Translations under genes and position numbers: made by a program | DNA from: Actinomadura sp. HBU206391 | GTDB taxonomy: Bacteria > Actinomycetota > Actinomycetes > Streptosporangiales > Streptosporangiaceae | Direction: 5' to 3' | Assembly: GCF_014323665.1 (NCBI RefSeq) | Contig: NZ_JABVEB010000030.1 | Span: 1 to 52,815, forward strand | Length of the DNA: 52,815 nt | In this document: piece after piece, positions 1 through 7,169 of the stretch | Numbering within the stretch: position 1 is the first letter of the stretch | How the letters are laid out: each line of letters starts with the position of its first letter | Notes under the pieces: generated by a model | Told to the model about the DNA's origin: nothing | Database searches by the model: none | Seen by the model: the letters and a program-made list of their open reading frames with translations, nothing else

Positions 1-21
1 GGGGCCGCCTTGCGAAGCCGT

Positions 22-251
22 TCAGTTCAGGATCTTGAGCGCGTCGACGATCGCGACCGACGTCGTCCTGCTCACGATCCTGGTGGTGTGGGTGCCGGCG
101 GCCAGCCCGGTCCTGCGGTAGACCACCTGCTGCGCCTGCCGGTGAACGTGTACTGGGCGACCGCGCCGTTGGTCGTCGTGTGGTGGGTGTCGTCGTTGTA
201 GTCGCCGTATCCACGGTTGGTGGTGGAGTACCAGTTGGCGTCGTAGCTCAC
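22..251 (-). pseudogene. Decayed carbohydrate-binding-module remnant (C-terminal domain of a secreted glycosidase)
   Basis: Two minus-strand frames join into one domain. The frame covering 251-138 encodes a Tyr/Asn/Gly/Thr-rich stretch (NRGYGDYNDDTHHTTTNG, then QYTFTG) typical of beta-sandwich carbohydrate-binding domains at the ends of actinobacterial glycoside hydrolases. The frame covering about 135-25 encodes the expected last strands (VVYRRTGLAAGTHT, then VDALKILN and a stop). From memory of the family, about 30 residues should separate FTG from QQVVY. Here they abut with a frame change near 127-138, so an internal deletion has both removed sequence and shifted frame. No catalytic domain or start is visible upstream, so I read this as a 5'-truncated, internally deleted remnant. 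The family assignment is from pattern memory and moderately sure. Confidence 0.5.
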
Positions 252-528
252 CGCGCAGGCCAGACATCGGATGATATGTCGTTCCACGCAAGAGCGCCGG
301 GCGCCGTCCGACGTTCGAAATCCCTGTCGCACCGACCAGCCTCACGAGGGACCGTCGACCGAATCCGCAACCTCCTCGTCATCGTCTGCTCCGAGGACGA
401 TACGTCCACTGAGGGCCAGAGAAAAACTCATCCGATGTATTTTGCGACCATGGCCCTCGCTGGCCCGCTTCGCTCATCGTCGGCCGGTGGCTCCCCCTGG
501 ACGGATCCGCGATTCAGCGGGATCATGA
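252..528. other. Intergenic stretch without a supportable gene
   Basis: Short reading frames in all phases lack domain-like composition. I see no RNA gene or strong hairpin. It separates the carbohydrate-binding remnant from the start-less membrane-protein frame. Confidence 0.4.
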
Positions 529-1314
529 GGACTCGCCAAAGGCGACCGCGCGGAGGCAGCCGTTAAGACGTCGCAGCGATCGGCGTACGTCGCTCGCTTC
601 CAGCGCACCGCCGCCGTTCTGCAGATCGCCGCCGGGTTCGGTCTGGTCGCCGGCTGCTGGACTCTCGCCCAGGCCGGCCTGTTCCACGGCCACCGTGCGG
701 TCGCGCTGGGCCTGTTCACGCTCGTCGTCGCCCCGGTCACCATCGGGATCGGCGCCACTCGGCTGATCCGCGGACTGACCAGCGACTGGGTCGCACTGGC
801 AGTCGATGCCGACGGGATCTACTTCGGCGCGCAGGCCCGCGAGTCGCCGAGGTGGTTCTCATGGGATGAGGTGAGTGCGCTCGTCCTGTTCGCTCGGCGC
901 GGTGAGTTCATCCGGGGCACGGTCAGATGCGTGGGAGTACGCCTGCACCCCAGCGCCCCCGACTCCCCGGAGCGTTACCTCAGTGACCTCGCCCTGACCC
1001 TGGACCGGTCTGACCTATCCGGCCGCCAGCGCGCCGAACTGAACGAGCTCCGCCGGTTCGATCTGGAGGCCGCGGTCAGCTTTCACACCGAGGCCCGGGG
1101 CTGGTGGCGTCGGCCGTCCCGGCTACGGGCGGCGATGCGCGCGCATGCCCCCGGAGTGCCCGTCATCAGGGCCCACTACGACGGTTACTACGACCTGGTC
1201 GGCTGGCGGGCCGGCCGCGAACGGCTGCGCGAGCTGGCGGCGAGCATGGACTCATCACCACCCTCGCGGAAACGACCGGAACCCGGTTCCGGCTCAGAGT
1301 CCGTGGAGCACTGA
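529..1314 (+). CDS. Hypothetical membrane protein; frame open from 529 but lacking a canonical start
   Basis: The frame is open from just after a TGA at 526-528 to the stop at 1314. It encodes a two-helix membrane segment at about 616-770 (AAVLQIAAGFGLVAGCW, then VALGLFTLVVAPVTIGIG), followed by a strand-rich part (WVALAVDADGIYFG, RWFSWDEV) resembling bacterial PH-like membrane proteins, and a polar C-terminus. The only standard start is GTG at 871, after the whole membrane part, giving a 147-residue fragment. No ATG, GTG or TTG occurs in this frame between 529 and 871. The ATG at 525 is in another frame and runs into TAA at 564. Either the 5' end was lost, making this a pseudogene, or a frameshift or rare start (for example CTG at 619) is used. 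Function unknown. Confidence 0.5.
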   Translation, partial: GLAKGDRAEAAVKTSQRSAYVARFQRTAAVLQIAAGFGLVAGCWTLAQAGLFHGHRAVALGLFTLVVAPVTIGIGATRLIRGLTSDWVALAVDADGIYFGAQARESPRWFSWDEVSALVLFARRGEFIRGTVRCVGVRLHPSAPDSPERYLSDLALTLDRSDLSGRQRAELNELRRFDLEAAVSFHTEARGWWRRPSRLRAAMRAHAPGVPVIRAHYDGYYDLVGWRAGRERLRELAASMDSSPPSRKRPEPGSGSESVEH

Positions 1315-1350
1315 CACAGGCCGTCCGTCGGCCACCAGGCCCGACCACCG

Positions 1351-1839
1351 TCACCGGGAATCGGAGGCGTCCCCGTCGAGACGACGGTGGAACAGCATCC
1401 GGTCAGCCGACGGGCCGTCGTAGCCGGCGATCGGTCCGGTGACGGTGAACCCCATGGCCTCGTGGAACGCTACCGAACCGTGGTTGCTCGGCGAGGTGAT
1501 CGCCCGGACGACGGATCGTCCATCGGCCCTGGCCAGCTCGAAGAACCGGGTGTAGAGCCTGCGCGCCAACCCGCCGCCCCGGAACCGGGGGGCGATGCCC
1601 ACGAAGTGGATGTAGGCGCCCGTGTCCGACGACGGCGACAGGATGCCGACCAGGAACCCGGCCAGTTCGTCTCCCTGTTCGGCGACGAGGCTGGTCCGGA
1701 AGAAGTGATCGAGGAACAACCGCGGCAGGGCGGCGTTGATCGGCCGTCCCCACCAGTCGTCCACGACCGGGGCGATGCGGTCATAGTCGGCCGGCCGGGC
1801 CTGGCGCAGTCGAACGGGCTGGTCCATGCCGCTCAGCAT
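1351..1839 (-). CDS. GNAT-family N-acetyltransferase
   Basis: A 162-residue single-domain GNAT protein. It starts with the usual beta1 pattern (VRLRQARPADYDRI). It carries the acetyl-CoA pyrophosphate-binding motif RFRGGGLARRLY (about residues 85-96) after a hydrophobic strand (IHFVGIAP), and then motif B (SNHGSVAFHEAMGF). Such enzymes move acetyl from acetyl-CoA to an amine; the substrate cannot be read from sequence. ATG at 1839 is used here, but an ATG at 1827 (MDQPVRLR) would fit the family start equally well. The gene stands alone, 33 bp downstream of the next minus-strand gene. Confidence 0.85.
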   Translation of the reverse strand: MLSGMDQPVRLRQARPADYDRIAPVVDDWWGRPINAALPRLFLDHFFRTSLVAEQGDELAGFLVGILSPSSDTGAYIHFVGIAPRFRGGGLARRLYTRFFELARADGRSVVRAITSPSNHGSVAFHEAMGFTVTGPIAGYDGPSADRMLFHRRLDGDASDSR

Positions 1840-1872
1840 GCCCGGCCGGGTGAGCGGCGCCGCGCCCAGGGT

Positions 1873-2439
1873 TCAGGTTCCGCCTCGATCCGCCGGCCAT
1901 CGGTCCTCCACATAGAGGCCGACGAGGGCCGCATGGGAGAGCGGACTGGAGGGGTCGGCGACGTCCCCGTTGGTCGTGTAGTCGAGCAGCACGACGTCGC
2001 CGCTGTGGCTCAGCTCCTTCAGGTCGGCGACGAGGTCGGCGGTCCGGTTCTCCAGCATCCACCGGTACGTCGGCAGATAGATCCGCCGCCGCGCCTCCTC
2101 GTACGACAAGAGCGTCTCCCCGCGCAGGCCGGCGCGGTGGCCGAGCACGCCGCCGTACTTACGCACGGTGCGCTTCAACCCCTTCATCGACGTGATCTTC
2201 AGCTTGGCCTCGTCGACGTCGGCCGTCGCGAAGACCTTGAGCGCCTGCCAGATGCCTTCGACCGACTGCCCGGTCACGCCGGGCGAGAACGGCACCGGGA
2301 TGTCACCGTGCGGATAGAAGGGGCTGAGACGCACCCACGGGGGCTCGGCGCGCGAGGTGACATCAAGGATCACCGCCCCCGGATGAGCCGCCTCGATCGA
2401 GACTCTCGACCGGCGTCGACCGGCGATGTGGATCGGCAT
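1873..2439 (-). CDS. Conserved hypothetical protein (DUF6939-like)
   Basis: A 188-residue soluble protein without signal peptide or membrane segment. It begins with MPIHIAGRRR and contains conserved-looking blocks: a Pro/Gly-rich WVRLSPFYPHGDIPVPFSPG, a basic MKGLKRTVRKYG helix, EARRRIYLPTYRWML, and VVLLDYTTNGDV near the C-terminus. I recall such actinobacterial proteins under the DUF6939 label; no biochemical role is known to me. ATG at 2439 is preceded by a purine-rich GGAAGGGCAGG. It may follow the GNAT gene in one transcript, as both are on the minus strand. Confidence 0.7.
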   Translation of the reverse strand: MPIHIAGRRRSRVSIEAAHPGAVILDVTSRAEPPWVRLSPFYPHGDIPVPFSPGVTGQSVEGIWQALKVFATADVDEAKLKITSMKGLKRTVRKYGGVLGHRAGLRGETLLSYEEARRRIYLPTYRWMLENRTADLVADLKELSHSGDVVLLDYTTNGDVADPSSPLSHAALVGLYVEDRWPADRGGT

Positions 2440-2556
2440 GGGCCGCCTGCCCTTCCGCTGTCATGGCTCTCTCGCGAGGGAGCATCTCAGCCGGGTCCGA
2501 CATCGCCCACCGCCGAACGCCGTGCCCGCGGACGCGGCCGTCCGCCGCTGACCCTT

Positions 2557-2621
2557 CGTTGACTTGCGGCGTGTCGTTGGTCGGCGCACCCCGTCCACCA
2601 ACGACACGCCGCAACTCAACG
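2557..2621 (-). repeat. Hairpin repeat, copy 1 (25-bp arms); probable terminator of the SDR gene
   Basis: The arms 2557-2581 and 2597-2621 pair over 25 bp with one mismatch around a 15-nt loop. The core arm is TTGCGGCGTGTCGTTGGT. It lies 40 bp past the stop of the minus-strand SDR gene. A near-identical element occurs at 4593-4656, again just 3' of a minus-strand gene, so this is a repeated sequence and not a one-off terminator. Confidence 0.8.
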
Positions 2622-2661
2622 TGCCGTGGCGGGCTCGGCGGTTTGCTCGCCGCGCGTCAGG

Positions 2662-3426
2662 TCACCACGGCACGATCGCCTCGGCGACATGGCCGTCGTG
2701 GACGTACTCGGCACCGGCGAAGGAACCGGTCGGGCCGTCAGACCCCAGCAGCGCCAGCCTGACCGGAACGTCGGCGCCCTGCTCGACGGTCAGCGCACCC
2801 CTGTGGTCGTTCAGATCGGTGGCGACATAGCCCGGATTCACCGCGTTGACCAGGATCCCGTCATCGGCCAGCGCTTTCGCATAGACCAAGGTCAGCGCAT
2901 TCAGCGCGCTCTTGGACGAGCTGTACGCGAGCAGGGCGTGATCGGCGATCATGGACGAGAAATCGCTCAGTAGCCGCAGCGAGCCGAGGGGGCTGGACAT
3001 GTTGACCACCCGCGCGGCGGGCGACCTCCGGAGCAACGGGACGAAGGCGTGCGTCATCGCCACCACGCCGAACACGTTGACCTCGTACGTCCGGCGGACC
3101 TGCGCCGCGGTCACGTCCGGCACCGCGTCCCCCCACTCGACCGCGATCCCCGCGTTGTTGACGAGAGCGTCCAGCCGGCCGAACTCGTCGGCGACGCGCT
3201 CAACGGCGACCTCGATCTGCGCCTGATCGGTGACGTCCAGCCGCAGGTACCGGACGTCGCCACCGTCTCGGGACAGCTCCCGCGCGGCGTCCCGCCCGCG
3301 GTTCTCATCCCTCGCCCCCAGATAGACGACCATGCCCTCTGCGGCGAGCCGGCGGACGATCTCCCGTCCGATTCCCTTGTTGGCTCCGGTCACGAGGGCG
3401 ATCTCGCCGGCGTGTGCGTTCACCAT
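2662..3426 (-). CDS. Short-chain dehydrogenase/reductase (carbonyl-reductase-like SDR)
   Basis: A 254-residue classical SDR with an NAD(P)-binding Rossmann fold. It has TGANKGIG at residues 13-20, an LDVTD loop near 63, NNAG at 90-93, a catalytic Asn117, Ser144/145, and YSSSK with Tyr168 and Lys172. The PGYVATDLN block after the active site is typical of carbonyl-reductase-like members. It probably reduces a carbonyl with NADPH; the substrate is unknown. ATG at 3426 has a GAGGTGAGG ribosome-binding site. It is divergent from the LysR gene with a LysR-type operator in between, so that regulator is its likely controller. A strong hairpin follows the gene. Confidence 0.92.
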   Translation of the reverse strand: MVNAHAGEIALVTGANKGIGREIVRRLAAEGMVVYLGARDENRGRDAARELSRDGGDVRYLRLDVTDQAQIEVAVERVADEFGRLDALVNNAGIAVEWGDAVPDVTAAQVRRTYEVNVFGVVAMTHAFVPLLRRSPAARVVNMSSPLGSLRLLSDFSSMIADHALLAYSSSKSALNALTLVYAKALADDGILVNAVNPGYVATDLNDHRGALTVEQGADVPVRLALLGSDGPTGSFAGAEYVHDGHVAEAIVPW

Positions 3427-3512
3427 GCCTCACCTCTGCTCGTCGTTTCGGTGTCGGCTCCATCCGAGCAGCCGGACCCATGAGCGGGGAAAGACAGAAT
3501 GGGTGGCCTCTT

Positions 3513-3527
3513 ATACCGTCAAGGTAT
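3513..3527. promoter_or_regulatory. LysR-type operator (T-N11-A) in the SDR/LysR divergent region
   Basis: ATACCGTCAAGGTAT is a 5-bp inverted repeat (ATACC/GGTAT) around 5 nt and contains the canonical T-N11-A. It overlaps the ATG at 3526 of the LysR gene, so binding would block the regulator's own initiation. It could also control the divergent SDR gene, whose ATG is about 87 bp away. Confidence 0.55.
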
Positions 3528-4485
3528 GGACGATTTCGAAGTGCGCGAACTGCGCTATTTCGTCGCCGTGGCAGAGGAGCTCAACTTCTCGCGCGCCGCC
3601 GAACGCCTGGGGATGGCGCAGCCACCACTGTCCAGGGCGATCCGCCAGATGGAGCGGCGGCTCGGGGCCGACCTCTTCGAGCGTGACACCCGCCGAGTCG
3701 CCCTCACCTCCACCGGAGCGACCTTGCTCGGAGAGGCGCGGCACGCACTCGATGTCATGGCCGGCCTGTCCCGCCGGACTCGCCGGGCCGCACTTCCCAG
3801 GCAGACCCTCGTCGCGACGGCCAAGCCGGGAATGGCGGCCGGGATGCTGCGGCGGATCGTGGACGCCTACACCGCGCTGCCCGGCGCGGCCCAGGTCGAG
3901 ATCATCGTCAGCGCCTACCGGCAGCAGGCCGAGATGGTGCGCGACGGGCGCGCCGACGTGGCACTGCTGAGCGTGCCCTTCGACCGGCGCGGGCTCGATG
4001 CCGAACCACTGACCCTCGAACCGAGGGTGGCCGCACTGCCGAGAGACCATGAACTAGCTCTACGCCCCGAGCTGCACTGCCGTGACCTCACCGGCCTGCC
4101 CATGCCGCAGTGGCCGGAGGCGAGCCTGGCCGAACGCCTGCACGCCACTGGCCGGGACGCCCGCGTCGTGCTCGGCACGGTCGCCGGACCGGACGACGTC
4201 CCGGCCGGCCCCGTCGTCCTCGACAGCGCCCAGTTGCTCGAAGTGGTCAGCCTCGGGCAAGCGGTCGCCCTGATCCCCCGGTTCCTGGCCACGGACAACC
4301 CGCGCCCCGACATCGCCTACCGGCCGGTCATCGACGCCAGCCCGTACACCATCGCGATCGCGTGGCCGGAAGGCGCGAGCGCACCGGCGATCGCGCTCTT
4401 CGTCCGAACCGCGATGGACGTCGCGGAACGCGAACCCAGTGTGGGACGCCCCGCGACCGCCGAGGATGTGGTGTTCGCGTCCTGA
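3526..4485 (+). CDS. LysR-family transcriptional regulator
   Basis: A LysR regulator of 319 residues from the ATG at 3526. The N-terminal winged HTH is clear (ELRYFVAVAEELNFSRAAE, PPLSRAIRQMERRLGADLFER). It is followed by a two-lobe effector-binding domain. Two starts are possible. ATG 3499 has a GGGGA box 8 nt upstream, whereas ATG 3526 (MDDFEVRELRYF) gives the usual family N-terminus but lies inside the operator palindrome with only AAGG directly before it. I prefer 3526 on family length and note 3499 as the alternative. It is divergent from the SDR gene, its probable target; autorepression is likely from the operator position. Confidence 0.9.
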   Translation: MDDFEVRELRYFVAVAEELNFSRAAERLGMAQPPLSRAIRQMERRLGADLFERDTRRVALTSTGATLLGEARHALDVMAGLSRRTRRAALPRQTLVATAKPGMAAGMLRRIVDAYTALPGAAQVEIIVSAYRQQAEMVRDGRADVALLSVPFDRRGLDAEPLTLEPRVAALPRDHELALRPELHCRDLTGLPMPQWPEASLAERLHATGRDARVVLGTVAGPDDVPAGPVVLDSAQLLEVVSLGQAVALIPRFLATDNPRPDIAYRPVIDASPYTIAIAWPEGASAPAIALFVRTAMDVAEREPSVGRPATAEDVVFAS

Positions 4486-4592
4486 GCGCCCTGCCGACGT
4501 CGCTCACGGAGAACTCCCGCCCGCGGTATCCCACCGAGCCCGATCGCATGCGACCGGTCGCCCGCAGACGCGGCCGACCGGCGCCGCCCCTT

Positions 4593-4656
4593 CGTTGACT
4601 TGCGGCGCGTCGTTGGTCGGCGCGCCCGTCCACCAACGACACGCCGCAACTCAACG
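4593..4656 (-). repeat. Hairpin repeat, copy 2; probable terminator of the alpha-toroid gene
   Basis: The arms 4593-4617 and 4632-4656 correspond almost base for base to the element at 2557-2621; the loop is 14 nt. One arm position differs from copy 1 and becomes a G-U wobble in minus-strand RNA, while the single mismatch is shared. The 3' arm overlaps the stop codon of the minus-strand gene ending at 4651. It also separates that gene from the convergent LysR gene. Confidence 0.8.
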
Positions 4657-5547
4657 GGTGCCGTGGTTGGCGCGGAGGATCGCTACCGCGCGTACGGTGG
4701 CCCACCCCCGCCAGTCGAGGGCCCCTGCCGGGGACTGGGAGATCCAGTCCACGATCCAGCCGCCGTCGCTCTGCTGCTCGGACGCGAGCCGGGCGAGCTC
4801 GGCGGCGATCACCTCGGGCGCGAACAGGTCACGCAGCGGCCCGACGGGGTGCGGCGAGAAGTCCAGCGGGCGGGTCGCCTCGCCCTCCGCGCCGCCTTCG
4901 ACCGGCAGCACCCCGGCGGCGGGCAGGAACCGGCCGAGCCGCGCGAGTTCGGCGGCGGCGCCGGGCAGCAGCTCGTGCACCGCGTCGAGGAACCGCAGTA
5001 CGAAGACGAACTCGATGGCATGGCGCGGTGCGTCCAGTTCGACGATCTTTCGCAGGCAGTAGTCGCTCGCACCCACCAGCCACAGGTGACGGCGGAGTTC
5101 CTCGTCGTGCCGGGCCATGCTGTGGGCGGTGGCGGCCAGCATGGCCGTCGCGTGCAGCGACGATTCCAGCGGATCGGCCCCGAGCCACCAGGGGGCGGTG
5201 CCGACGACCTCGTCCTCGGGGATCGGAAGGGCGAACGGCAGGCCGCCGTCGGCCAGGGTGATCGAGCCGAGCCAATCGAACAGCCGCCTCGCGTCGTCGG
5301 CGCCGGCCGGCCCGACCTCCTCCAGCACCTCGAACGCGTGCAGCGCCGCACCGGGCTGGCTGCCCCGAGCGCGTAGATCAGGTTCCAGTCCCCATCCGTA
5401 ACCGCCGTCGGCGTTGCGGTAGGCGGCCAGCGCCGACAGCACGTCTTCGGGCCGGCACCGGTCCAGCTTGAGGTCGAACCGGCGACGGTCGAGGAGTCGT
5501 GCGTTGGTGGCCATGAAGGCCGACGCGACGGCCAGATAACTCTCCAT
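4651..5547 (-). CDS. Prenyltransferase/terpene-cyclase-fold (alpha-alpha toroid) protein
   Basis: A 298-residue protein rich in alternating helices with the Gly-rich turns of the squalene-cyclase/prenyltransferase toroid: NADGGYGWGLEPDLR near residue 45, TLADGGLPFALP, and SDGGWIVDW near the C-terminus. No DxDD cyclase acid motif or zinc-binding set of a farnesyltransferase is evident, so it is probably a binding protein or an uncharacterised enzyme, not a classical terpene cyclase. No signal peptide or membrane segment. The start ATG at 5547 has only a weak GGCGG upstream. Its stop lies within a repeated hairpin. Confidence 0.72.
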   Translation of the reverse strand: MESYLAVASAFMATNARLLDRRRFDLKLDRCRPEDVLSALAAYRNADGGYGWGLEPDLRARGSQPGAALHAFEVLEEVGPAGADDARRLFDWLGSITLADGGLPFALPIPEDEVVGTAPWWLGADPLESSLHATAMLAATAHSMARHDEELRRHLWLVGASDYCLRKIVELDAPRHAIEFVFVLRFLDAVHELLPGAAAELARLGRFLPAAGVLPVEGGAEGEATRPLDFSPHPVGPLRDLFAPEVIAAELARLASEQQSDGGWIVDWISQSPAGALDWRGWATVRAVAILRANHGTR

Positions 5548-5626
5548 GCCGCCAATGATGGTGGACCGGTCCCGGCCAGGGCTTGTAGGAATCAGTCATG
5601 TCGGCGACCGGCGATCAGAGGCCGCC

Positions 5627-5712
5627 CGATCAGATCACCCCGATCAGATGGCCCTCGATCGGATGACCACGACTCAGATGACCCCGACTCAGATGACCCC
5701 CGATCAGATGAC
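5627..5712. repeat. Six tandem 14-16-bp direct repeats
   Basis: Units beginning CGATCAGATGACCCC (variants CGACTCAGATGACCC and CGATCGGATGACCA) start at 5627, 5641, 5656, 5670, 5685 and 5701. The last unit contains the stop codon of the HEPN gene, so the array lies directly at its 3' end. There are no spacers, so it is not CRISPR. It looks like a slippage-prone minisatellite. Confidence 0.85.
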
Positions 5713-6135
5713 AAAGGGCGACAGGATCGGCAGCGACTTGGCCGCCGCCTCGACCACCGCCTGCGCCTTAGGCAGGTCGTCCATGACCGTGTCCTCGTCG
5801 AACCAGGTGCCTTCGGTCGGGTACTCGGCGTCGTGCCGAGCCGTCCGGATCCGGTCCACGGGCCGGAGTATGGCCCCCATCGTGGCGCCGAACTGAGCCT
5901 TCACCGCACGCTGTACGGCGAGATGCCCGCCCGTGGTCGTCGCCCGCAGCCCCTGTGTCTGCAGCAGTGCCGCGAGCGCCTTGCGCACAGCGTCATGGAG
6001 CGCGGCATAGGCGAGATAGGGGTCGTCGGCGGCCAGGAGCTTCACGCTGCGGAGGTGCTGCCGTGCGGTGGCGAGCAGGCGTTCCGCCAGTTCCGCGTCC
6101 GCCACGACCTGCGTGAGCTCGCGCCGGTCGAGCAT
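5704..6135 (-). CDS. HEPN-domain protein, probable toxin of an MNT/HEPN module
   Basis: A 143-residue all-helical HEPN protein from ATG 6135 (MLDRRELTQV), which has GAGGAG 9 nt upstream and matches the family start; GTG 6177 is the longer alternative. Visible features are a first helix pair with HLRSVKLLAADDPYLAYAAL, a helix ALLQTQGLRATTTGGHLAV, and a conserved RIRTARHDAEYP with Arg95-x5-His101, the spacing of the HEPN ribonuclease motif. HEPN toxins of this kind cleave RNA and are neutralised by a partner nucleotidyltransferase, encoded here 61 bp upstream on the same strand. The stop codon lies in a tandem-repeat array. Confidence 0.8.
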   Translation of the reverse strand: MLDRRELTQVVADAELAERLLATARQHLRSVKLLAADDPYLAYAALHDAVRKALAALLQTQGLRATTTGGHLAVQRAVKAQFGATMGAILRPVDRIRTARHDAEYPTEGTWFDEDTVMDDLPKAQAVVEAAAKSLPILSPFVI

Positions 6136-6196
6136 GCCGAGGATCTCCTCGCGGCCTCTCTCCCAGCTCCCCACCACTACGCCCTCGCCCTGTCCC

Positions 6197-6778
6197 CTAC
6201 TCTGCTGCTTCGATCACCGGAACCCGCGGCCGATTCCGCAGTTCCACCAGGAACGCATCATCGTCGCCACGCCATCGCTCAGGGGAGACTACGACAATGT
6301 TGATCTCTCGGCCGAGGCGCTCTCTGGCTCGCTGCACCGCGTCGTGCAGATCGTCGCGGTCGGGCCGGCCGACGACGAGAAGGTCGATGTCCACCGGCGA
6401 CGGCCCTGGCTCGCCGAGTGCGCGCGCCGCCCACGAGCCGAAGACGTCGGCCTGACCGATCCCTTCGACGGAGGCCAGCTCTTCGGCCAGCACGGCCGCC
6501 GGGCCCAGCGTGATGGTCACCAGATCCCGCAAGGGGGCGTAGAAGGGCGCGTTCTCGTTGGCCCGGACTAGCTTGGTGCGCCCGACCCTGCGGCTGGCGA
6601 GCACGGCGGCCCGCTCCAGCCTGCTGACCTCGCGGGCCATGTTCCCGCGGTTCACCCCCACGGCGGCCGCCAGGTCGACGACCGACTGTTCCCCGCCGCC
6701 GACATAGACCCGGACCAGGACCGCCGCGGTGAGCCTGGACCGGAAGAGCGGAAAGACCGCCGGCGCGTGCTGTCGCAA
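6197..6778 (-). CDS. wHTH-nucleotidyltransferase fusion, probable antitoxin and autoregulator of the HEPN pair
   Basis: A protein of 193 residues. The N-terminal winged helix (about 15-75: VVDLAAAVGVNRGNMAREVSRLE, then SRRVGRTKLVRANE) resembles ArsR/MarR-type DNA binders. It is followed by a minimal nucleotidyltransferase domain with GSW (about 114-116) and the metal-binding pair DID (130, 132). The later REINIVVVS strand has Asn where a third acid may sit. In MNT/HEPN systems the nucleotidyltransferase modifies or binds the HEPN toxin, and the fused HTH suggests it also represses the operon. TTG at 6778 is chosen because GGGGAG lies 8 nt upstream; GTG at 6787 overlaps that site. Confidence 0.8.
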   Translation of the reverse strand: MRQHAPAVFPLFRSRLTAAVLVRVYVGGGEQSVVDLAAAVGVNRGNMAREVSRLERAAVLASRRVGRTKLVRANENAPFYAPLRDLVTITLGPAAVLAEELASVEGIGQADVFGSWAARALGEPGPSPVDIDLLVVGRPDRDDLHDAVQRARERLGREINIVVVSPERWRGDDDAFLVELRNRPRVPVIEAAE

Positions 6779-6880
6779 GCAGATCACTCCCCGGCTCGTG
6801 CCGTGTGGATGTCACCACCGACTCATGATGCCAATGACACATCTTATGATGCGTTGTTGGCAACACAAGGACGCTCGCAC

Positions 6881-6910
6881 GGTCACGGTCACGGTCGCGG
6901 TAGCGGTCGC
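6881..6910. repeat. Five tandem hexamers (GGTCAC/GGTCGC/GGTAGC)
   Basis: Five 6-bp units of the form GGTNNC follow directly (6881, 6887, 6893, 6899, 6905). They lie about 100 bp upstream of the nucleotidyltransferase start and 30 bp from the first 76-bp palindrome. Confidence 0.75.
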
Positions 6911-6940
6911 GGCAATCCTCCCGCGCTTGCGCGGCGTCCC

Positions 6941-7016
6941 CCGTGATCATGCACTTATTCACCACCACACCACCCCCGGACGGGTTGGCGAGCGCGACTC
7001 AACTGCATGATCACGG
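6941..7016. repeat. 76-bp palindromic MITE-like element, copy 1
   Basis: A perfect 13-bp inverted repeat, CCGTGATCATGCA at 6941-6953 and its complement at 7004-7016, bounds a 76-bp unit. The interior shares the CACCCCCGG and AGCGCGACT blocks with copy 2. Homology extends outside both ends (TTGCGCGGCGTCCC before, a purine-rich block after), so the larger unit was probably duplicated in tandem. It does not encode a transposase. Confidence 0.75.
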
Positions 7017-7093
7017 CTTAGGAAGGCGCAGAGAGCGACGAAGGACGGCAGAGGAAGACCGCGGACCTACCACCCGCGGTTGCGTGGTGTCCC

Positions 7094-7169
7094 CCGTGAT
7101 CATGCAGTTAGTCGCTGCCGCAGCACCCCCGGGCGGGCGGGCCAGCGCGACTTAAGTGCATGATCACGG
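7094..7169. repeat. 76-bp palindromic MITE-like element, copy 2
   Basis: Same length and ends as the element 153 bp to the left. The arms CCGTGATCATGCAGTTA (7094-7110) and TTAAGTGCATGATCACGG (7152-7169) pair over about 16 bp with one mismatch, so they are longer than the arms of copy 1. The interior is GC-rich and strongly similar between copies. Confidence 0.75.

Noticed and set aside
5627..5712. Possible CRISPR array
   Set aside because: Units are 14-16 bp and directly adjacent with no spacers; no cas genes.
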